NCBI RefSeq assembly: GCF_035046505.1
Contig: NC_089827.1
Span: 19,543,353 to 19,607,352, forward strand
Direction: 5' to 3'
From: Tiliqua scincoides
Taxonomy: Eukaryota; Chordata; Lepidosauria; Squamata; Scincidae
Length of the DNA: 64,000 nucleotides
Shown: one piece after another, positions 1 to 10,260 of the stretch
How positions within the stretch are numbered: the stretch's first letter is position 1
Layout: each line of letters opens with the position of its first letter
Position numbers and translations under genes: made by a program
Notes under the pieces: generated by a model
Seen by the model: the letters and a program-made list of their open reading frames with translations, nothing else
What the model was told of the DNA's origin: nothing
The model's database searches: none

Positions 1-185
1 TTGGCTAGACGTGAGGAAGAATTTCCTGACTGCAAGATCTCTCTGGGATTGTCTGTCATGTGCAGTAATGGGTGGTCTCACGTTGGAGGTCTTCAAGCAC
101 AGGTTGGTCAGTCACCTATCAGGGAGCAGTTGCCTGCAGTGAGCAGGGTGCCAGAATACATGATGTCCAAGGTCCCTTCCTTGTG
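1..185 (+). mobile_element. CR1 LINE 3' fragment (old)
   Basis: This stretch follows the layout of a CR1 3' end: a block beginning GAGGAAGAATTTCCTGACTG, then GTGGAGGTCTTCAAGC-like and GGTTGGTCAGTCACCT-like blocks, ending at AAGGTCCCTTCC. It lacks the usual ATTCTATG octamer tail because it runs straight into a different LINE at about 186. It is cut at the left by the window edge. The short open frames across it are remnants of the ORF2 end, not host genes. The family call is from memory of CR1 consensus sequence. Confidence 0.6.
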
Positions 186-498
186 GAAGGTCTGTGGAAC
201 TCCTTGCCACAGGATGTGGTGATGGCGTCTAGCCTGGACGCCTTTAAAAGGGGATTGGACACGTTTCTGGAGGAAAAATCCATTACGGGGTACAAGCCAT
301 GATGTGCATGCGCAACCTCCTGATTTTAGAAATGGGTTATGTCAGAATGCCAGATGCAAGGGAGGGCACCAGGATGAGGTCTCTTGTTATCTGGTGTGCT
401 CCCTGGGGCATTTGGTGGGCCGCTGTGAGATACAGGAAGCTGGACTAGATGGGCCTATGGCCTGATCCAGTGGGGCTGTTCTTATGTTCTTATGTTCC
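186..498 (+). mobile_element. CR1/L3-type LINE 3' end
   Basis: Nearly the same sequence as 26747-27056, the 3' end of the long LINE copy in this window. It encodes the end of ORF2 (GLWNSLPQDVV, then ASSLDAFKRGLDTFLEEKS), followed by a 3' untranslated tail that ends in direct copies of TTCTTATG at 479-496. It is 5'-truncated and joined to an older CR1 fragment at about 185. Confidence 0.85.
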
Positions 499-1978
499 GA
501 TTCTAATGTCCCTTCTAACTCTTCATTACATTACGGGTGCCAAACACTTGAGAAAATTACAAGGCACCTTAGAGTCCCTCAAAGCACAGTTTGAAAATCA
601 TCAGAAGATAGCAGAGGAGGTACTCTGAATTCTTAGACTAACATCTCCTCAGCGATTACTTTCAATAATAATTTGAATTTCTGAAGCTTTATAAGTTAAT
701 AAGTGTTATAGTTTCCTCCAGTCCACATGCGGGTTGTTACCATGCAGGCATCCACCTATTTTCCCGCTGGGCAATTCTTCTATTGTTGAGAAATGACATT
801 TGCCCAATACACAAACCACAATGTTTCTAGTGTGGAAAAGACAGTGGTAAAAAGCCAATCTGTAGCTATTATTCAACTTTTTGATATTTTGATATATTTA
901 TCAAAATTATTATATTAGATAGCTTTCAACCAGCAATTCCAACCCTTCTAGCATTTCTAATTGACATGTTGTGACATTTATTGCTTACTCAGGCTGGCTA
1001 GGAAAAGACAGCATATTCTCAGCAGCAAACACACTTTCCTGTTTAAGAAAGCGCTTGCACTGTCTAGGGCACTATTGTGCAATTTTGTGTTAACATTGAT
1101 TAGCCATTTCGCAAATCTCAAAGACTCAATTTTCAGGGTTGTGTCCATGACCCCTTGAAAAAAAAGTCTGAGAAAACAATCCCATTATGAGGCTTTGCAA
1201 CAGATGTTTGCTTAGCTTGAACTCCAAAAGTGCCGCTGCCCAGAGTGATGGTACATATTTGTTCCTGAATCCTTTCTCCAAGGCACTATTTAAATATGTT
1301 GTTGCACTTGGGAAGATTTTTTTTCTCCAAGAATGGCTCACAAAAAAGAAAAAAAAATCTCAGATTGTTATTTATCAATGGCAAGAAGCAGAATACGGTA
1401 GGTGAACTGCATTTCATATTCAAACTATGTTGATTATATTTCCCAATTATTATTTCAGAAATTTATATCATGCCTACTTCCTGCTGACAAACTAAAAAAG
1501 TAATTTTTTGTTTTGATGTGTTTCTCTTTAAAAAATGGAAGTTACCACCTCTGTAATTCACTTCTTTGGAAAAAAAAATTATATCGTAATACAAAATATA
1601 TTTCTACCTGTGAGTTTGTTTCCCTAGTTATAACAGAATTCGGTCAAGAGCACTGACTGATATACGGAAATAACCTGAAAATAGATGGCTATGCTGCAGG
1701 GGGTGTAAGTGAATGGATAGTAAAGATAATATTACCTACAATACTGGGAGATTCCTGCCTTGATGAATTAGACTAGGTAATATAATCTGGATTTTTGCAT
1801 GTTTCTATGGGGGGGCAGGTGATGGGGCAGGGTGCCAAATAGAAATGCCTATCCTATAATAGGAGGTGTGGCATAAATCAGTATGTTAGATGTGTTATTG
1901 TTCACAAACATGTGGCTTCAGAGTTCACTGTGCACTAGATCACCTTCAGATGACCCAGTTCCACACTGCAATGACAGC
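499..1978. other. AT-rich stretch without recognised gene
   Basis: About 1.5 kb of AT-rich sequence with A/T runs. Open frames are short (up to 72 codons) and resemble nothing I know. I see no repeat that recurs elsewhere in the window and no splice-flanked conserved frame. Confidence 0.5.
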
Positions 1979-2076
1979 CTAAGGGCACAATCCTATGCAC
2001 TTCTACTCAGAAGTAAGTCCTACTGTGTTGAATGGGGCTTACTCCCAGGAAAGGGTGGATAGGATTGCAGCCTTAG
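1979..2076. repeat. 90-bp palindromic MITE
   Basis: Ends are inverted repeats (TAAGGGCACAATCCTATGCA against a right end reading GGATAGGATTGCAGCCTTA). The middle reads TCTACTCAGAAGTAAGTCC and then GGGGCTTACTCCCAGG, also an imperfect inverted pair. The same element recurs at 8649-9017, 12566-12646 and 14185-14276. It has no coding capacity. Confidence 0.75.
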
Positions 2077-2550
2077 GGACTGCAGAAAGAAGAAAACCTG
2101 GGAGTTTACCCAAACCTATCCACACACACTCACCTATTTCCTACCATGACTCCAAATGTGCCTCTTTTCTGCTCATCGTGACTAACTTCTGGGAAGAGGT
2201 GTTTGTTCAGTAGCCCTCAACAGCTGCTGATATATCCAATAAGAACAGCAACAAGTACAGTGCCCTACTTATGTCAATGACGTAGAACTAGGATGTTTCT
2301 TCTGTATTGACTTTTCCTACAAGACTTTCTCTGCTAACCCCACTTGTTTCTCCAGTGTTCCCAGTAGCAAATAAAAAAACACACTACTGGGACACAAGTA
2401 ACTGGGTAGGAGAAGTCCACAATATGTGGACTTTTGACATTGTTCGCAGAAAAACAGAGATTCTTGGCTGTTGCAGTTAGTTTGCTTCAAGTATTCCTCC
2501 TTTCAAAACCTAAAAATCCTCACCCACATTTCTAACACGCAGCTCTGGAA
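2077..2550. other. No recognised feature
   Basis: Moderately AT-rich sequence with no repeat shared elsewhere in the window and no plausible exon. Confidence 0.4.
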
Positions 2551-2730
2551 GGGCCCAATCCTATCTAACTTTCCAGTGCCAATACAGCCGCAATGCAAAC
2601 CTGAGGTAAGGGAACAGGCATTCTCTTACCTTGAGGAGGTCTCTGTGACTGCTCCCCCCACAGCAAGATGCACCACATACCCTGTTGGCACAGCTGTATC
2701 AGTGTTGGAAAGCTGGGTAGAATTGGGCTC
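2551..2730. mobile_element. 180-bp Harbinger-like MITE
   Basis: Starts GGGCCCAATCCTATCTAACT and ends with the inverted counterpart (GCTGGGTAGAATTGGGCTC). The interior holds the family hallmark, a short inverted pair GGTAAGGGAACA / TTCTCTTACC. About fifteen relatives of this element lie in the window. It is non-coding; an open frame across it is incidental. Confidence 0.7.
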
Positions 2731-2883
2731 TAAATAAATTAGGGTAATGTCTTTAATCTACTATTGTTCTGCAGATGAACAGCAATAGTTGTTGAAAGTG
2801 CATAGTTAACTCTACTAGTTATGTATAGTTAGTAATAAATCTATAGTTAGTGTTAACAGTTAGTATATTAGTTAGTATGGTTA

Positions 2884-3062
2884 GGCCCAAATCCTAACCA
2901 GCTTTCCAGCACTGGCATAACTGTGCTAATGGGGTGTGTGCTGCATCTTGCAGTTGGGTGGTACGCATGGCGGTCTCCTCAAGGTAAGGGACTATTTGTT
3001 CCCTTACCTCAGAGCTGCATTACCCTTATGTCCGTGCTGGAAAGTTAGTTAGGATTGCACCC
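2884..3062. mobile_element. 180-bp Harbinger-like MITE (first of a triple)
   Basis: Left end GGCCCAAATCCTAACC, right end GTTAGGATTGCACCC. TTA lies directly outside both ends (2881-2883 and 3063-3065), which fits the 3-bp TWA target duplication of PIF/Harbinger transposons. Its orientation is opposite to the next copy. Confidence 0.75.
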
Positions 3063-3065
3063 TTA

Positions 3066-3244
3066 GGGCCCAATCCTATTCAACTTTCCAGCTTCAGTGT
3101 AGCCACACTGCAGACCCCTGTTAAGGGAACACATGTTCCCATACCTTGAGAAGGCCCCAGTGACTGCCCTTTCACCACAGGATGGAGTGCCCACCCCACT
3201 GGCACAACTGCACCAGCACAGGAAAATTGTATAGGATTGGGCCC
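3066..3244. mobile_element. 180-bp Harbinger-like MITE (second of a triple)
   Basis: Begins GGGCCCAATCCTATTCAACT and ends TATAGGATTGGGCCC. It is bounded by TTA at 3063-3065 and 3245-3247, so it shares a TTA with each neighbour. The termini are a clean inverted repeat. Confidence 0.8.
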
Positions 3245-3247
3245 TTA

Positions 3248-3355
3248 TGGGAGGCAGTCACAGAGACTTTTTTAAGGTATGGAAACATTTGTTCCCTTAC
3301 CTCAGGGCTGCATTGTGGCTGCACCAGTGCTGGAACATTGAATAGGATTGGGCCC
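3248..3355. mobile_element. 180-bp Harbinger-like MITE, half copy (third of a triple)
   Basis: Only the right half of the element is present. It starts in the GGAGGCAGTCACAGAG region and ends GAATAGGATTGGGCCC, followed by TTA at 3356-3358. The missing half was either lost or replaced when the neighbour inserted. Confidence 0.7.
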
Positions 3356-3358
3356 TTA

Positions 3359-4990
3359 GTAAGTAATAATTCCCAGTTAGTAATAAAGTTAGTTACTAGT
3401 TAGTAATAAATTCCAGTTCTCAAAACATCTGACCAGTGCCAAATCCCTGGAAGTAAATGTAGTTCATATCACTTACAATTCAAGCACAAATTTCTCAATA
3501 ACTTTGAACCAGAAAAGGACTGTTCTAATGCAGTAAGATGCAGGATCCCTGCTGAGGATCCTGATAGGAGGCTCCAGATAGCTAATTCATGGATCCAAAC
3601 ATGATGCTGCAAGTGGCCCAATTTCTCACACTTCATTATGGATTATCAAGAATGTATCCACCAAGGGAAAAAAAAAAATGCTGTGTGTACTTCCATGTCC
3701 CTGTGGCCACTTTGCCACAGGGGAAAGGGGGCTTGCCACTTTTGCCACTGAGGTGACCATTCAGTACTCCCTGCCTTCATGGTCTCTTCAGAGGAAAAAA
3801 GAAGGCTCAGTCCAGGGAGGAATTTGGTATTCCTCATGTCTGCCAGCACAATTCATGCCCTCAGTCAGTTTCTGATCAGGGCAAGTACCCGTGTGCTACC
3901 CTCTTTTTATGAGACTATTCTCTAACAACAAAGGGATGTTTGAATGAGGAACTCCTGGTTGGAACCCATTTTTTGAAGGGGAGCAGGAGGTTGGTTTTTA
4001 GCTCCAATCTTTCCCTCAAAAAGTTGGGCCTACCTACTATAATCTCTCATCCATTCATGCTCCCATCATGTGAAGGACCCTGTAGTACATGCACGCACAC
4101 AGACACACACACCCTGCGAACAAACTCATAATTCATAAAGCTACCGAATTTCAAAAACAGAAGCAGTGAACTTAACTTCAAAAGTCTATAATCTAATCCC
4201 GTTACTCTCCTGCATATGCGTACATGACAAAACAAAAACCTCACGATGTCTTCCCTATTTGCCAACACCTCCCCTCCCTTCCATTGCTGTCTCCCTGGTG
4301 TCTATTTCTAGATTTTGAGCTCTTAGGGCAGGAACCATCTTCTCATATGTTGTAAAGCACAATATATGAGTACATTGATGGTGCAATGTGAGTCAGAATA
4401 TCACACCATACATACCAATACTAAACCTGGGGCTACAACATAGTTGGGGGACTGTCTATGTAGAAATATATAAATGTGTGCATTAAAATAAGTAGTACAG
4501 GCCCCCTACCCCACCCCAAAAAATCTGCCTGATGCAGACTGAGAATGCTCAGTGGTCCCCTTAAGTAACAGCTGGATGTGAGCGGTGGGATTGGGAAGAT
4601 GCAAAATTTTGGTGCTGTTCTCTCTTGCAAAAACCACGTTTTTTCTTAGAGTACATATTGAACACCCAATCTGTTTAGTAACACAGATGCACAATCTCCA
4701 TTTTAATAGGACATGGCATCCCCTAACCTTGTCTTTTCAACAATTGAGGTTGTGCAGTTGTGGTGCTTGGTAGGCTGTGTCACTTGAAGGAAGTCTCTTG
4801 CATGTGCAATATGTCTAAAACGTATCTATGATACATTGGAAAAGTATTCTCTTTTTAACTACCCCCCCCCATAGACCTTCCCAGAAACGCAAATTCCACA
4901 TCAAAACGGGGCGGGGGGGTAGGGAGCAAGCTAGTGATAGGAGTGCTGACAACCTCACTAAATAACAGCACTAACTGAGATGGCTGGGAT
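3359..4990. other. Mostly unique sequence, short TTAGTAATAAA repeats at left
   Basis: The left 60 bases repeat TTAGTAATAAA, as does 2818-2880 on the other side of the MITE triple, so the MITEs sit inside a TTA-rich local repeat. The rest has a C run near 4862, short CA repeats near 4095 and no recognisable gene. Confidence 0.45.
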
Positions 4991-5099
4991 GTTGGCAACC
5001 TTCAGCCTCGAAAGACTATGGTATCGCGCTCTGAATGGTGGTTCTGGCACAGCGTCTAGTGTGGCTGAAAAGGCCGATTCGGGATGGATGGGATGACTT
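4991..5099 (-). mobile_element. LINE-type 3' tail fragment (5S-SINE partner tail)
   Basis: Begins GTTGGCAACCTTCAGCCTCG and continues AAAGACTATGGTATCGCG, the reverse complement of the tail ending at 41086 and of the 5S SINE tails. Beyond the shared tail the sequence (GTGTGGCTGAAAAGGCC) differs from the 40.7-kb copy, so this may be another subfamily of the partner LINE. Confidence 0.6.
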
Positions 5100-5677
5100 G
5101 GCTGTTTACTTTGGTACAGCATTAAATAAGGGAAGTGAACTCACCATAGCAACCTCTGCATCACATCTCTGTCACGCTGCTTCTAAGAAACAGAGAACCT
5201 CTCTAAAGAAACATAAATGCCTGACAGACCTCTATCAATTTCATGTTATTCTGAAGAAAATTTATTTTGCTATGTAGCAATAAGCAACTTGCTATTTTAC
5301 TGCTCCCTGTCCACTCCCCAACTGTACTTTCATATAGAGGACTTGGACATGAAATATTGTCATTAAAATATTATCTGTATCAAAGCATTCTGGCACCACA
5401 AACCTGCAATCTTAAAAACTCATATCCTTGAAAGGAAATTTCTACTGAAAATCATTGGACTTACTTGCAAACAAGTGTGCTTTAAGTTCAGGCTACAAAT
5501 ATTTTATTTTTCTGATCCTATGGATCTCAAAAATAGTGAAAAAAATGTATGCAAGAGAAAATTAAAGTAGCCAACACCATGCTTACTTTAAAAGTAGTTT
5601 TTAATTAGAAAGCACTGAATAGTGAACACTTATTCGTGTGCTACCAACAGTGTGTGCAGGGACTACTAAGCCGCAAA
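5100..5677. other. No recognised feature
   Basis: AT-rich sequence with no shared repeat and no plausible exon. Confidence 0.4.
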
Positions 5678-5858
5678 GGGTCCAATCCTATCCAACTTTG
5701 CAGCACCAATGCAGCTGGGCCAATGGGGCATGCACTGCATCCTGTGGTGGGAGGGGGCAGTCATGGAGGTCTCCTTAAGGTATGGGAGTGTTTGTTCCTA
5801 TACCTTGGGGCTCCATTGCAGCTGCATCAGCACTGGAAAGTTAGACAGGATTGGGCCC
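5678..5858. mobile_element. 180-bp Harbinger-like MITE
   Basis: Left end GGGTCCAATCCTATCCAACT, right end GACAGGATTGGGCCC. Direct AAA flanks on both sides (5675-5677, 5859-5861) take the place of the usual TTA. The interior matches the family, including TAAGGTATGGGAGTGTTTGT. Confidence 0.75.
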
Positions 5859-6286
5859 AAAGTTATTAAAACTATGTTCACAGAAACATTCATCCCAGTT
5901 CAACTCAGTGGCGTAGCTAAGGAGGTGCAGGGGGTAGCAGTTGCACTGGGCATCAAGCTTCAGAAGGACAACAAGCTGAGCTTAACACTTGTGACCAAAA
6001 TTGTGAAAAACTTGGTATGTATGAATGATACCATCGTGTTATATATCATTGGAAAGGTAATTTAATGCAGAATGAAATGAAACAAACTACATTGGAATAT
6101 CTGCATTCTATCAAAGGTTATGGCCAATTAAGCATAAATTAAGCAATTGCCTTATGGAACAAAAAGTGGATTTGCTTAACTCAAAACTGACCTATGAGAC
6201 CGATTGTTCTGAGAGCCAGTGACATATTATCATGTTCTTGACATTTTGCAATGACATGTTATCAAGATATAGCATGAAACCAATGA

Positions 6287-6465
6287 GGGTTCAATCCTAA
6301 CCAACTTCCTAGTGCCAAGGTAAGGGTGATGCAGCTCCAAGGTAAGGGAACAAACATTCTCTTTCCTTGAGGAGGCCTCCGTGACCACCACCCAATTGCA
6401 GGATGCAGCGCACACTCCATTGGCACAGCTATGCCAGTGCTGGAAAGTTGCTTAGGATTTGGGCC
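6287..6465. mobile_element. 180-bp Harbinger-like MITE nested in hAT
   Basis: Left end GGGTTCAATCCTAACCAACT, right end CTTAGGATTTGGGCC, with the family's interior GGTAAGGGAACAAACATTCT. It lies wholly inside the 5906-6909 hAT element and is therefore younger. Confidence 0.75.
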
Positions 6466-6504
6466 TAAGGTGTTAATATGAGTCATCTCTGATTTCCATG
6501 TATC

Positions 6505-6608
6505 ATAATACAGTTACCCCTGCTAACTGGGTAAAAGGCACTTTTTCAAGTATTGCCCCTCTTATATTTAGCAAGGGGAGAATAACCATCCCTCTTCACC
6601 CCAGCACA
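6505..6608 (+). mobile_element. L2-tail SINE/LINE fragment
   Basis: Shares GCTAACTGGGTAAAAGGCAC and the following CTTTTTCAAGT...CACCCCAGCAC layout with 36204-36476 (plus strand) and 58005-58262 (minus strand). Only the middle of the element is kept here. Confidence 0.6.
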
Positions 6609-6917
6609 TTGTCTCGAACCTATCAAGGGCACGCTTTTTATTTATTTACTTAATTATTTTGATTTTGTCTGGGGGGGGGGGTACAAATCTTCTTTGACCC
6701 AGGTAGCAGATAGATATCTTAGCTATGCCACTGACTGGGGGGAGGCAGCAAAGCAATTAGATGGCAAGCTGCTGTGGGGAGGAGGTGAGTCCTCCCAATT
6801 TTCACTTTTTAAAAAACCTGGGCATGGCATTACTTCCTGTTGTGACATTGCTTCTGGGGCAACATTTTGGGCTTGGCACTGGGCTACACAATCATTAGCT
6901 ACACCACAGGTTCAACT

Positions 6918-7175
6918 CATTTTTCAGACACTTTAAAGTCTTGTATGTTTTTTTTCCCCATATAGAGAATTATCAAGTCAAAACAGAACAGGCATTTGAA
7001 AACTTCTTAATGAGTACCTATAGTCATAATATACTTGCTTTGGGAATGTTAACAGAAGAGGCTCAGGGCTTAACTTCTGTATTTCCTGTGTTCATTTAGG
7101 AAAAAAAAGGCAACTTTTCTATTAAAAGTACTCAAAGCGGCATACAATAAAAACAACACATGTGTGCGCGCGCGT

Positions 7176-7206
<31 letters not shown>

Positions 7207-7218
7207 GCAATAGCTGAT
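6918..7218. other. Unique sequence ending in a CA microsatellite
   Basis: No gene is visible. A TG/CG/CA dinucleotide tract occupies 7159-7204, mostly pure CA from 7176. Confidence 0.6.
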
Positions 7219-7221
7219 TTA

Positions 7222-7400
7222 GGGCCCAATCCTATCCAACTTTCAAGCACTGATGGAGCCATGCAAGTGGGGCATGTGCTGCATCCTGCACTGGGGGAGG
7301 TAGTCATGGAGGCCTCCTCAAGGTAAGGGAACATTTGTTCTCTTACCTTGGGGCTGCATTAAAGCAGCATGGGTGCTAGAAAGTTGGATAGGATTGGCCC
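7222..7400. mobile_element. 180-bp Harbinger-like MITE
   Basis: Starts GGGCCCAATCCTATCCAACT directly after TTA (7219-7221) and ends TTGGATAGGATTGGCCC. The right flank is not TTA, so the duplication has decayed or the end is off by a few bases. Confidence 0.7.
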
Positions 7401-7584
7401 CTGCCAGAGCTCTAAAACCATGGTTAATGCAGCACTGTAAAATAACTCTCTCTAAAAGAGCTGGGAGAATTAAAAAGGTCTTCATCTGGTACCTACTGGA
7501 CAACAAAGTAGGCCACAGGTGGAAGCTTCTTGAAGAAAGAACTCCACAAGAAGGTTGCCACATCTAACAAGTCCCTCTTGTCAG

Positions 7585-8000
7585 TAAGAACATAAGAAGA
7601 GCCCTGCTGGACCAGGCCAAAGGCCCATCTAGTTCAGCTTCCTGTATCTCACAGTGGCCCACTAATGCCCCAGGGAGCACACAAGACAACAGATACAATC
7701 TGTGTCCCAGTGCCCTCCCTTGCATCTGGCAATCAGAGGCAGCCTACCTCTAAAACCAAGAGCTCGCAGATACCTACTATGACATGTAGCCCGTAATGAA
7801 CTTTTCCTCCAGAAATCTGTCCAATGCCCTCTTAAAGGCATCCAGGCAAGATGCCGTCACTACTTCCTGTGGCAAAGAGTTGCACAAACTAATTACACGC
7901 TGGGTAAAGAAATATTTTCTTCTGTCTGTCCTAACTCTCCCAACACTCAACTTTTGTGGCTGTCCCCTGGTTCTGGTGTTTTGTGTTCAGTGAAAGACTG
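7585..8000 (-). mobile_element. CR1/L3-type LINE 3' end
   Basis: In plus-strand reading it begins AAGAACATAAGAAGAGCCCT, the reverse complement of a LINE tail ending in TTCTTATG repeats. Past the 3' untranslated part the minus strand encodes the ORF2 C-terminus: the region complementary to 7790-7990 matches the FFTQRVVGLWNSLPQDVV region of the long copy at 25763-26860. It is 5'-truncated near 8000. Confidence 0.8.
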
Positions 8001-8640
8001 CTTCAGCACATTTCTTTAATTCAGGCGAGGGCTTGCCCCACCACCTCCTTTCAATGCCAAGGCTCAAGCCTGAAACTCCTTAGTCCTTCTGAGCATTTCC
8101 ACTGAAATAAGAAGCTACCGAGTTCCTCCACATCACAGCATAAGGCCTACTATCATTTAGCACAATGACTGCTAATGTTTTTCTTTTCATGGCACACTGA
8201 TTTCTATGGTCTTCACCTCTTGCAATGTCACTTCTGGCTTCCAGAAGATTCTTCCAGGTTCTGCGGCTCTGTTTCTAGAAAATGCCCAGAATGGCTCCGA
8301 AGGGGAGGGGAAGGGGCCACTGGCACAGTGCCTGCAGAACTTAGTGCTTTGCACCCTCCTCTAGCTACGCCACTGCTGCAAAGCCACTTCTCCTCCCCAC
8401 TGCTCTCTGTGCAAGCAAGGCTTGGCCTGGTTGCTGCCCGGAAGCAGCCAAGAGGGCTCAAGTGTGCCTCCAGGCAGGAAACAAAGAAGGTGAACTACAA
8501 GGCCTGGGTGGCCGGGGGGGGGGGGGCCCACCATACCCCCCTGGGTTCCACTCAAGCCTCCACCACAGCTTCAGACAAGAAAAAAGGAAGGGGGGATATT
8601 GGATAGCTACAATTTTTGCATGGAGATCAACCTCCAGAAG
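8001..8640. other. Mixed sequence with partial hAT end
   Basis: Positions 8290-8373 (ATGGCTCCGAAGGGGAGGGG to CTAGCTACGCCACTG) match the right half of the CAGTGGCGTAGCTAG hAT family. The rest is unassigned and includes a G run near 8513. The overlapping open frames here reflect GC bias. Confidence 0.5.
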
Positions 8641-8648
8641 CTCAGGAG

Positions 8649-8736
8649 CTGCAATCCTGTGCACACTTTCCTGTGAGTAAACCCCACTGAACACAATGGG
8701 TCCTACTTCTGAATAGACATGCACAGGATTGTACCC
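8649..8736 (-). repeat. 90-bp palindromic MITE, cluster copy 1
   Basis: Reads TGCAATCCTGTGCACACTTT at the left and GACATGCACAGGATTGTACC at the right. It is the reverse orientation of the copy at 1979-2076. Confidence 0.7.
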
Positions 8737-8739
8737 TGA

Positions 8740-8832
8740 AAGCCCAGGCCTAGACATATCTACTCAGAAGTAAGTTCCATTATAGTTTATGGGGCTCACT
8801 CCCAGGTAAGAGTGGACAGGATTGCAGCCTTA
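8740..8832 (+). repeat. 90-bp palindromic MITE, cluster copy 2
   Basis: Holds CTACTCAGAAGTAAGTTCC and GGACAGGATTGCAGCC of the family. The left inverted repeat is degraded (CCCAGGCCTAGACAT). Confidence 0.65.
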
Positions 8833-8923
8833 CAGCCCAATCCTATGCATGTCTGCTCAGAAGCAAGTTCCATTGAGTTCAGTGGGGCTTACTCCCAGGA
8901 AAGTGTGCATAGGATTGCAGCCT
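8833..8923 (+). repeat. 90-bp palindromic MITE, cluster copy 3
   Basis: Starts CAGCCCAATCCTATGCATGT and ends GCATAGGATTGCAGCC. It abuts copies 2 and 4 with one or two bases between them. Confidence 0.75.
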
Positions 8924-9017
8924 AACAGCCCAATCCTATCCACCATTTCCTGGGAGTAAGCCCCATTGACTCTAATGGGATTTACTTCTCAGCAGACATG
9001 CATAGGATTGGGCTGTT
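8924..9017 (-). repeat. 90-bp palindromic MITE, cluster copy 4
   Basis: The termini are a perfect inverted repeat: AACAGCCCAATCCTAT at the left and ATAGGATTGGGCTGTT at the right. It is the cleanest copy of the family in this window. Confidence 0.8.
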
Positions 9018-9024
9018 AGTCCGC

Positions 9025-10260
9025 GCTTAGCTGGGAGTCTGTCCTATCAGTCGCCAAAGAGGCTTGCATCCAAAGGGAGATCCGTGGTTAGGATCGGGTG
9101 ACAAGTTTGGTTCCAACAACAGCCTGGCCACCCATCCCTGAGCTGAGTGAATCCAACAACCCCCTTTGGTCAACCCAGAACCATGGCACGACTTTCCGTT
9201 GGAAGAAGGATCCGGCCCCAATGCAGCTCACATTGGACCCAAGCCCAGCACCTCCACATACCACCCTGCCCTAGTTGCACTCCACACGCACGCAAATCCC
9301 CGGGTAGATCGCAGTTCAGCCTCGAAGGGGGGGGGGACCCTTCTTGGCCCCGATCCCCACTTTCCACGCGCTTTCCACTCTTGCAGGGCCCAGAAAGACC
9401 TCCTTCTCTCTTCCACACAGGTGGCCCGTTCTGTGCCCATTTCCTTGCCGTGCCAACCATGGCTGCTTCACTTGCGTGTTTCCCTGCTCGTGGGAACACG
9501 CCTGCCCAGCGCCCATGGGCACAACAAGCCAGCGATCGCTTGGAACCCGCACCCGTCCCACTACTAGCGAGGGTTGCTGCAACCCACACATCGGAAGGGG
9601 GCCTGCTCGCCTTAGATGAACCCCGTCTCTTCTTCCTGGGGGGGCTCCCTCCCCCCCCCAGACGGTGACTCACTGCCCACTGATCAGTCCGCACACACAG
9701 CCTCACACCCCGCCAACGCGGGATGGTTTGAAATGGGCAAAGCCAACCCAACCTAAGCCAACCCAACAGTGCGGCCGCTTCTCAGCGAGGCGCACCCGCC
9801 CACTGGTGCCCACGCGTGGGGGGCAGCAGGCGGGCACCTGTGGCTCGATCGCGGCTGTGATTACCTGGGCGAGCTCTTGATGATGCTGGTGAGCAAAACT
9901 CAGGCAGGACTCTCGGGGCTTCGCCAGGGACAGCCCGATCTCCAGCTACCCGCCTTGTCTCGGGGCCAGTTCTTGGGCTGGGAGGCACTGGGCACATGGG
10001 GTGGCTGCTCCTCGGCAGGAGGGCTGGGGAACTGTGGGCTGGGACCCTCTCCCTCGCCCGCCTTTCTTGGCAGTCCTCCTTTCGGGGAAAGAGTGGAAAT
10101 TTCCATCATGTGACAGGGGGCAGCATCCCCAGCCTCTCCGGCCAGGCGGACCCCTCCCTTTCGGGGGGGGGGAGAGACACCCACCAATGGCAGCGAGCGG
10201 GCAACCTGAGATGTCAACAGAGAGCATCCTCTCCAGGTGGAAAGGACAGGCACGCAGGTC
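9025..10260. promoter_or_regulatory. CpG-rich island, candidate promoter/first exon
   Basis: About 1.2 kb of GC-rich sequence with frequent CpG, in contrast to the CpG-poor flanks. Clusters include GCGGCCGC near 9771, CACGCGTGG near 9810 and CTCGATCGCGG near 9844. This is the only promoter-like stretch seen. Plausible splice donors exist on both strands (GTGAGC at 9889 plus; GTAATC complementary to 9859-9864 minus). Several long overlapping open frames, up to 198 codons, run on both strands and are expected from GC content. I recognise no protein, TATA box or conserved exon, so the gene and its direction are unknown. Confidence 0.45.

Larger units (their letters stand above)
5906..6909. mobile_element. 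1-kb non-autonomous hAT element
   Basis: Left end CAGTGGCGTAGCTAAGG and right end TTAGCTACACCACAG are inverted repeats. A perfect 8-bp duplication, GTTCAACT, lies at 5898-5905 and 6910-6917. No transposase frame is visible. Two other elements are nested inside, a 180-bp MITE (6287-6465) and an L2-tail SINE fragment (6505-6608). The 6000-6120 segment matches the reverse complement of 51540-51660. Confidence 0.85.
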
